Of a stretch of DNA of 64,000 nt, positions 59,601 to 64,000 are shown piece after piece. Position numbers and translations under genes: made by a program. The number at the start of each line of letters is the position of its first letter. Position 1 is the stretch's first letter. Under the pieces are notes generated by a model. The model did not search any database. It was given only the letters and a program-made list of their open reading frames with translations, and was not told the DNA's origin. Source of the DNA: Nematostella vectensis (Eukaryota > Cnidaria > Anthozoa > Actiniaria > Edwardsiidae); NCBI RefSeq assembly GCF_932526225.1, contig NC_064038.1, forward strand, positions 10,229,070 to 10,293,069, in the 5' to 3' direction.

Positions 59601-62600
59601 TAACTTATCACGGCAACAAAAATAATGCTAATGATTATTGAGATGTCGCTGGTGACAATGACGACGACAGAGACGACGACGACGACGACGATGACAGCGG
59701 TGGCGACCACGACGATGGTGATGTAGATTTTGGTGATGTCGCTGGTAGCATCATACACTTGATGACGTATTCCCTCTAGGGAAACACCAGGCGAGGAAAA
59801 CATGAAGTTTCGAGGGAAACAAAATTGGGTTTTTCAGAGTGTTTCCCGAATGTTTACCTGCAAACATATGTATCTCTTCCCTGCTAGCAGAGGCCTCTTT
59901 TCTCTGTATTTCGCTGGGCTGGAGTTCGCGAGGAAAAGATACCTCTGCCATAGGTCGCAAGTTCGTTTGATCAAACCGCCGTCCACGGTCGTGGAAGAGA
60001 TCCAGAGCGCATGCTCCGTTCATTAATTACTGGCCACTATTTGAGCCCACAATGACTAGGGCATGCATGAAACGTATATCCGCTGCGGGATAATAAGCCC
60101 GCATTCGAAACGGCGTCCTCCGTAGAAATATCACGCGACGAATTATAAAAGAAGCCATTCAATGCCTTATCTTCATTCAGAATTTTCTCTCTTTTGACTA
60201 ACGAGTCAATCTTCCGTTTACAAGTTTTGCATATTCTTCTGGGAATAGCTGATCTAAGTTTACCAAAAAGTTTTGTAACATTTTCTTCGAATCCAACTGT
60301 GCGATATTTACATTGAAGAAACTCGCCTGCCCAGATGTCTTGAAATTAATCCCACAAACAAGACAAAACTCGTCTTTGCTGCTTTTGTTGTTCAATCTTT
60401 TTAGTGACGTTTTAGGTGATTGAAATTGAACAGTTGTTTTCTTTTTTCGAAGAGGAGAACTAACCGGAGTTTGATTCATGATTTCCGACTAAACCCATGC
60501 AAAGCATATTGACAGCTTTCGCGCGATGGTACGGGTTTTGGCACGTCGGTCGCTTATTAACGCTCACGCATGCGCAACAGAAACAGTTTCGACCCATGGC
60601 AGAGGTATCTTTTCCTCGCGAACTCCAGCCCAGCGAAATACAGAGAAAAGAGGCCTCTGCTAGCAGGGAAATGTATCTCCTTTCGTGGACGAAATTCGCA
60701 TGACGAATCTGTCTAGCCGTCAAACACTTTTGTTGACCTGAATTTCTAAATACTGGGTAGACTGGACGTACGCTTTGTGGACTCATCTACTGCATCCAAA
60801 TGCGTACAAACCAGTTTTCAGTGACTAAAATATCATTTGTTACCATGACACAAGGTCATGTGTACGACATGAAAGTCATCGACCAGCAGAGGCCGCTTCA
60901 GTGACGGATGACTCCTTTTTGAAATCATGTCTTGTATGAAATATCAAAATATCAAGCAGTATCAAGCATAATTCCGGTTCCTATACCCCTATCCCCTACC
61001 TACCTACTCCTTCCTTCCCCCCCCCCTTTGATATTTTTTATCCGCGTATGCTCTCCTTATTTCTACCGTTAAACTAGAGACCTCTGTTCGCGAGGAACAG
61101 ATGGTGACATGATTGTGATCTTGAGCATGAAGACTTTGACCATAGCTAAGTGTAATTTATCTTTATCATCCTGTAGGTTTACTGTGATTTCCATGGTCAC
61201 TCCCGCAAGAAGAACGTCTTTATGTACGGTTGTAGTACCCTTGCCACAATAGCTGCCGCTTCTCCTAGCTCCTCCGCGGACCTTGAAGTGGCCGCGCCCA
61301 CGCCTGCCACCCCGGCACCGAACATTCCTGCTTCCGCCGATCCCAACGAAACAGTGGAAGATGTGGGATACAGGGTAAAGCGAAGCTCACAATATTGCTA
61401 CTTATTGCATACCTACCTATACCACGTTCGCCTCTCATAACTGTCGTCCAGGTTCGAATCTGGGCTTTGGCTTGGGATTTTTCGAGTTCATGCTTTATGC
61501 CTTTATTCGAGTTTTTCTCACAAGTGAGTTGATTTTTTTTCTCCTGTCGTTCCCTGTCTTCTTGGATAAGGATACTAAACCAGAGGTCTCGATTCTTAAG
61601 ACTGCACTACACTTACTTGAATCGAAGGGACGTAAAAGAACCACTGGGGACTCAATAAAACCTCTTGCAGAAACCACCCCCAGTGACAGTGTTTACTAAC
61701 AAAACAAACAAGTTTTCTTGCAAATATTCCATTGCGTTTTACATGTCATAATAACAAAGGAGTCACTGAGATACGGTCTTTAACTGCGTGAGCTCGTGAT
61801 AACTGATCGTTTCGTTCCGTGATAACCTTGGCAATGGGCCATTCCAGCAATAAGCTTGCGCGCGCATTACAATTGGAAACAACCTCAACTACCAGAATGC
61901 AGCGCGCGCCTTTTCAAGCTTGCATCAAACGAAGCGCGTGGTACATGACGGTAGTTGAGGTGGTTTTCCATCTCAAGTGCATGCTTATAGCTGGAATGGT
62001 CTAGTGACTGTGTATGACTGTTTATAGTGTATGACGTAACTGATCTATGCAACTTGATTTTTAGACATTGCCGCGAGTTCTTCACAATATTGCGCCTGCA
62101 TTCTCTTTGGGCAGCTGCAGCTTTGTTGTGGAGCCGTCTAAAGAGTCGACCGCGCGAGTAGTGGTCTGGCGCGAGTTAGGTGTCGTGCGCAGCTACACCA
62201 TGGAAAGCACTTACAGCGGTTGTGACCAGGGGCCTTATAAGGTAGGTGCTAGCGGTTGTGACCATGGGCCTTATAAGGTAGGTGCTACTGGCTGTGACCA
62301 GGGTCCTTATAAGGTAGATGCTAGTGGATGTAACCAGGTACATATGAACATGTAAGAATAATTAAAAGCAATCAACAGATTTCAGAATTTTGCTCCTCTC
62401 AGAGGAAGTCCTGCATGCTCCTGCTTTCTCAACAAAATGTGCATACATTAGTTACAACATTAGGGGCATAGGCGCCGAAGAGCCTAACTAACTGATTAAT
62501 ACATAGTTGCTGTCGTGGTATCCATACCTGGTATTTCAACACTTACTTCCGCCCATGCTTGATCTAGTTGTTGCTGCTCACGATACCCTTTACATGAGCA

Positions 62601-63688
62601 TTTATTCCAAACATGGTCGATGTAGTTGTAGTTGTGGCTTCCTCTAGCTGCTGTCGTGGTATCCATAACTTGTGATTCAACACTTACTTCCGTCCATGCT
62701 TAATCTAGTTGTTGCTGCTCACATTACCCTTTCATCAGCATTTATTCCAAACATGGTCAATGTAGTTGTGGCTTCCTCTAGCTGCTGTCGTGGTATCCAT
62801 AACTTGTAATTCAACACTTAATTCCGTCCATGCTTAATCTAGTTGTTGCTGCTCACATTACCCTTTCATCAGCATTTATTCCAAACATGGTCGATGTAGT
62901 TGTAGTTGTGGCTTCCCCTGCCTTGCATTGCATTACCTTCTGGAGTCATCAGAGCCTCACTGTATTTATGGACTCTATGGCACCGTGCCTTAATGATTCT
63001 CTTGCCCACAGGGTTACCATCTCGGTACGAGGGAGCTGGAAGAGATGGGCCGGTTCTTCTGCGCGGGATTGCTGCGTATTGGAAGACCGTATGTCCGGCG
63101 TGACGCCCCCAGTCGCGCGCCCTCCAGCGAGAGCAACAATGAGTACGGCGACTCCTCAGAGGGATGGTAAGCTAGACATACATGCACGCACACGCGTGTT
63201 ATTACGCGAAGGCATCCTCGCGCGCTGAGGAGCATGGCAACTTCTCAGAGGGATGGTAAGCTAGACATACACGTGAGTTCTCAAAGGAATGGTAAGCTAG
63301 ACACGTACGCACACGTGTGTTATCATACGTACGCATCCTCGCGTGAGTACGAGCATGGGAACCTTTCAGAGGGATGGCAAGCCAGACATAAACGTGAGTT
63401 CTCAAAGGAATGGTAAGCTAGACACACGTACGTACACGCGTGTTATCATACGTACGCATCCTCGCGTGAGGACAAGCATTGCAACTTCTCAGAGGGATGG
63501 TAAGTCAGACATAAATGCACGCGCACGCGATGATGACGAGGAAAATGATTCTTAAGAAAGGTTGTCATGTTATTTCATACCATCTCCTCTTTTCTAGGAT
63601 CCGGACGAGCGAATTGTTCGTGCCAATCGCCTTACAACCGAACGATTATGGGGACGACGTTACTGAAGAAAGTAACGCAAGAGAGTAA
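38652..63688 (+). CDS. AGTPBP1: Cytosolic carboxypeptidase 1 (tubulin deglutamylase), complete, 1158 residues
   Basis: Twenty-five exons join in phase: 38652-38680, 40095-40231, 40491-40558, 41823-41886, 42155-42295, 43311-43442, 47446-47539, 48402-48439, 48764-48910, 49225-49299, 51598-51971, 52657-53078, 53452-53631, 54003-54102, 54876-54953, 55300-55378, 55949-56184, 56290-56440, 57204-57275, 58228-58336, 59458-59587, 61177-61374, 62065-62241, 63012-63166, 63598-63688. Residues ~10-308 form the ARM-like N-terminal region and ~309-570 an acidic/proline-rich linker. From ~600 come the CCP N-domain ([20 protein letters not shown]) and the M14 carboxypeptidase domain. Zinc ligands are H861 and E864 (HPGE) and H958 (DFHGH); the catalytic base is E1065 (YTMEST). 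All are present, so it should be active. CCP1 trims polyglutamate from tubulin and related proteins. Residues 973-1010 carry an Ala/Pro/Ser-rich insert. Most introns contain tandem repeats. Confidence 0.97.
40744..41665. mobile_element. PIF/Harbinger-like MITE (922 bp) in AGTPBP1 intron 3
   Basis: The ends GGGCCCGGTCGCACTAGCAA are inverted and flanked by TTA on both sides (40741-40743 and 41666-41668), the Harbinger target. A direct duplication of about 190 bp (about 41222-41411 and 41412-41600) lies inside. Each copy contains the palindrome TGTCCTGCCCTGGGGCAGGA. No transposase was found. Confidence 0.85.
42296..42560 (+). repeat. 45-bp minisatellite built on the exon 5 splice donor
   Basis: Six units of 45-46 bp start exactly at the donor of exon 5. 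Each ends ATAGGACCCAAAG/GTATGC, a copy of the exon end ATAGGAGCCAAAG/GTATGC. The first extra donors add 45 or 90 nt, in frame and free of stops ([15 protein letters not shown]). Confidence 0.92.
43443..44655 (+). repeat. ~47-bp minisatellite built on the exon 6 splice donor
   Basis: About 26 units begin at the exon 6 donor. Each carries ACAGTACTCTGYMAAYG/GTAACC, a copy of the exon end TACTCTGCCAATG/GTAACC. The first unit is 48 nt, so the second donor is in frame; later units are 47 nt and shift frame. Confidence 0.93.
44730..46455. repeat. 75-bp minisatellite in AGTPBP1 intron 6
   Basis: About 23 units of 75 bp (CCACAGACCACACCCATAGA ... GTGAAGTAC). The period is a multiple of three, and both strands lack stops for long stretches. 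The resulting 100-190-residue minus-strand frames ([16 protein letters not shown]) are not taken as genes. Confidence 0.95.
46500..46690. repeat. ~52-bp repeat, 3 copies
   Basis: Three degenerate units contain TTTACCCAAGTATAGCTTGTT and TTTTTCTCTAGATYTCCCCT. The 750 bp to the next exon (47446) hold nothing I can support. Confidence 0.75.
48912..49110. repeat. ATCA/CAGT-type microsatellite at the exon 9 donor
   Basis: Degenerate tetranucleotide repeats (AATCAATCAATC, CAGTCAGTCGATC) begin within the splice donor GTAAGAATCAATC of exon 9. Confidence 0.85.
49365..50215. repeat. ~62-bp minisatellite in AGTPBP1 intron 10
   Basis: Units of about 62 bp contain GTGCGTAACGTGCCCTGCAC and TGTAATRMTAACRCATGTCT. 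Longer and shorter variants alternate. Confidence 0.93.
50216..51475. repeat. GTGTCGTG/GCATGCATAG satellite in AGTPBP1 intron 10
   Basis: Nested units of about 20-43 bp are assembled from TAGCGTGTCKTGCATAGCGT and GTCGTGCATGCATAGAGT. With the preceding array it fills almost the whole 2.3-kb intron. Long minus-strand frames ([16 protein letters not shown]) are by-products. Confidence 0.93.
52140..52620 (+). repeat. ~76-bp minisatellite resembling the exon 12 acceptor
   Basis: About six units of 74-78 bp contain TCAG/GTTTAGTCTGGCTA or ATTTAGGTTGAGTCYGAC. These are copies of the real junction TGTCAG/GTTGAGTCTGACGA at 52655-52657, followed by GAGGGACCTCCTCCCCTTGC. Confidence 0.85.
53220..53445 (+). 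repeat. ~58-bp repeat leading into the exon 13 acceptor
   Basis: Four units contain AATACTATAATTGTATTGTG and TCGCGATATTSACTCATTC, the first after a C-run. The last unit merges into the acceptor of exon 13, whose first bases (TTTCGCGACATTGACC) resemble the unit. Confidence 0.85.
54175..54400. repeat. 21-bp minisatellite with a TCACGTG E-box per unit
   Basis: About eleven units of AAGTCACGTGCAGGACCTWA in AGTPBP1 intron 14. Nearly all units contain CACGTG. Decayed related units continue to about 54500. Confidence 0.95.
55410..55770. repeat. ~53-bp minisatellite with CCAAT boxes, AGTPBP1 intron 16
   Basis: About seven units contain TTTGYGCCCTCTGATTGGTC and ACATTCACAATTTGAATATT. All but one keep GATTGGTC, an inverted CCAAT box. 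Confidence 0.93.
56185..56207 (+). repeat. GTCT microsatellite forming the exon 17 donor
   Basis: CAG/GTCTGTCTGTCTGTCTGTCT: the donor of exon 17 is the first GT of a short tetranucleotide run. The following intron is only about 105 bp. Confidence 0.85.
56446..56622. repeat. ATC/ACC microsatellite region, AGTPBP1 intron 18
   Basis: Imperfect CATCATCACCATCACGATAA repeats lie just after the exon 18 donor. Confidence 0.9.
57781..58034. mobile_element. 254-bp TTAA-flanked MITE, AGTPBP1 intron 19
   Basis: Full-length copy with ends TTAAAGCCGCATTGTCACC / complement and TTAA at both borders. It has the same length as the copy at 27940-28193 but the opposite orientation. Confidence 0.9.
58337..59008 (+). 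repeat. 23-bp minisatellite starting at the exon 20 donor
   Basis: About 29 units of TAAGAACACAATGACTGCGT plus TAC. The first unit is the donor itself (GGAAA/GTAAGAACACAATG). Later units have CTAAG in place of GTAAG, so they are not functional donors. Confidence 0.95.
59205..59475 (+). repeat. Degenerate ~57-bp repeat resembling the exon 21 acceptor
   Basis: Four or five decayed units carry TTGTAGCCATCTCTGCTTATC or TTTGTAACCATCGCTGCTTA. They resemble the true junction TTTCTAG/TCACCGCTGCTCGTTATC at 59457/59458. Confidence 0.65.
59876..60670. mobile_element. hAT-like element (795 bp) carrying an ORF, AGTPBP1 intron 21
   Basis: The arms of about 82 bp are inverted and almost identical (ends TTCCCTGCTAGCAGAGGCCT, inner part GGAGTTCGCGAGGAAAAGAT). 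ATGTATCT is duplicated exactly outside both arms (59868-59875 and 60671-60678), the 8-bp target of hAT. It encloses the minus-strand ORF at 60198-60479, which is not a transposase. Confidence 0.85.
60198..60479 (-). CDS. Zinc-finger-like ORF captured in the hAT-like element, 93 residues
   Basis: The ATG-to-stop frame encodes a basic N-terminus ([19 protein letters not shown]) followed by [15 protein letters not shown] and a hydrophobic/charged helix ([20 protein letters not shown]). A single CxxC suggests half of a zinc-binding site, with the rest missing or in another exon; CTT/GTAAAC near the end could be a donor. TTTCGCGC upstream (near 60519) resembles an E2F site. It lies wholly inside the hAT-like element and antisense within AGTPBP1 intron 21. 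I read it as a captured first exon. I do not recognise a named family. Confidence 0.45.
   Translation of the reverse strand: MNQTPVSSPLRKKKTTVQFQSPKTSLKRLNNKSSKDEFCLVCGINFKTSGQASFFNVNIAQLDSKKMLQNFLVNLDQLFPEEYAKLVNGRLTR
61440..61700 (+). repeat. Interspersed SINE-like repeat, copy B
   Basis: Matches 1-245. It starts with CAGGTTCGAATCTGGGCTTT, close to a tRNA-type B-box, then shares GATAAGGATACTAAACCAGA and AAAAGAACCACTGGGGACTC with copy A. It lies in AGTPBP1 intron 22. Confidence 0.65.
62242..62340 (+). repeat. 36-bp repeat built on the exon 23 splice donor
   Basis: Two full 36-bp units and a partial one start at the exon 23 donor. Each full unit ends GGSCCTTATAAG/GTAGRT, a copy of the exon end. 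Extra donors after 62277 and 62313 (and a weaker one near 62337) are all in frame and add [12 protein letters not shown]-type dodecapeptides. Confidence 0.93.
62505..62915. repeat. ~125-bp repeat, about 3.3 copies, AGTPBP1 intron 23
   Basis: Units share TGCTGTCGTGGTATCCATAA, CATGCTTRATCTAGTTGTTG and ATTTATTCCAAACATGGTCR. Confidence 0.9.
63167..63545 (+). repeat. Tandem repeat built on the exon 24 splice donor
   Basis: Six decayed copies of the junction TCAGAGGGATG/GTAAGCTAGAC occur near 63255, 63289, 63377, 63412 and 63500, besides the real donor at 63166/63167. They are separated by ACGCACACGCGTGTTATYAY-type spacers. Retention of the first donor gives an immediate TAA. Confidence 0.88.
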
Positions 63689-64000
63689 CAGCGCAATCAA
63701 CTGTTATATACCAGAGCAGAATAATTCCTAAGGCGTGACCAATAATGACACGCAAGAGACTCTAAACTTCGAGATGGCAACTCTCAGTGACAGGGAAATG
63801 GGGCGTGACAACGAAATCCACAGGACATTAGATTGTTAGAAATACTCTTTGGAAATTTATCAACGTTTTAACAATTTGGTGGAGGGCAAGCCGAGTCAAT
63901 TCTTAGCTAAATGACTAAATATAGCAATCGTTGAAAATGCATTTTTAATTTTTTTATTTTACATACTTCCATAGAAACTGTAGACAATTTTTAGACAAAT
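63689..64000 (+). other. 3' untranslated region of AGTPBP1
   Basis: No further coding signal is seen. No exact AATAAA lies in the last 312 bases, so the poly(A) site may be beyond the window or use a variant signal. Confidence 0.5.

Overview
The window is nuclear DNA from an animal, most likely a cnidarian and probably an anthozoan such as a sea anemone. The genes are split into many short exons with GT-AG introns. The proteins are close to their vertebrate orthologues, and one gene encodes a small secreted TSR/EGF protein of a type common in cnidarians. The introns are crowded with minisatellites and short inverted-repeat transposons. The species call is inference. There are no bacterial, phage or CRISPR features. 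Gene models were built by reading splice sites and checking that exon phases join in frame; no transcript evidence was available.

Layout from left to right. (1) 544-3979, minus: the 5' part of a CLC-family chloride channel/transporter, running off the left edge. (2) 5001-5333, minus: a doubtful ORF, followed by a 1000-bp transposon with 107-bp inverted repeats (5535-6534). (3) 7679-8071, minus: a compact intronless 130-residue orphan with E2F-like and CCAAT motifs just upstream. (4) 12218-14965, plus: a secreted protein with signal peptide, three TSRs, one EGF and a cysteine-containing C-terminal domain. (5) 17151-20895, minus: a gene resembling SAXO5/TEX45, a stabilizer of axonemal microtubules; a ciliary X-box lies upstream and its last codons lie inside a minisatellite. 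(6) 24542-33441, minus: a complete casein kinase 1 gamma gene. (7) 34147-36744, plus: CIAO2A, facing away from the kinase gene across a shared ~700-bp promoter interval. (8) 38652-63688, plus: a complete 25-exon AGTPBP1/CCP1 tubulin deglutamylase gene of 1158 codons, filling the right 40% of the window.

Two genes act on microtubules (the SAXO5-like axonemal protein and the tubulin-tail peptidase CCP1). CIAO2A belongs to cytosolic iron-sulfur assembly and CK1 gamma to membrane-associated Wnt signalling. The genes are otherwise unrelated and do not form an operon.

The most unusual feature is the position of the tandem repeats. In AGTPBP1 many introns consist largely of minisatellite, and several arrays begin exactly at a splice junction. 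Their units copy the exon edge together with the splice site (donors of exons 5, 6, 23 and 24; acceptors of exons 12 and 21, possibly 13). Several extra donors preserve the reading frame. The same happens at an acceptor of the TSR gene, and the SAXO5-like coding region ends inside an array. I regard this set of splice-site-seeded minisatellites as the main finding. The window also holds at least nine short transposons with inspectable ends, including one hAT-like element carrying a zinc-finger-like ORF.
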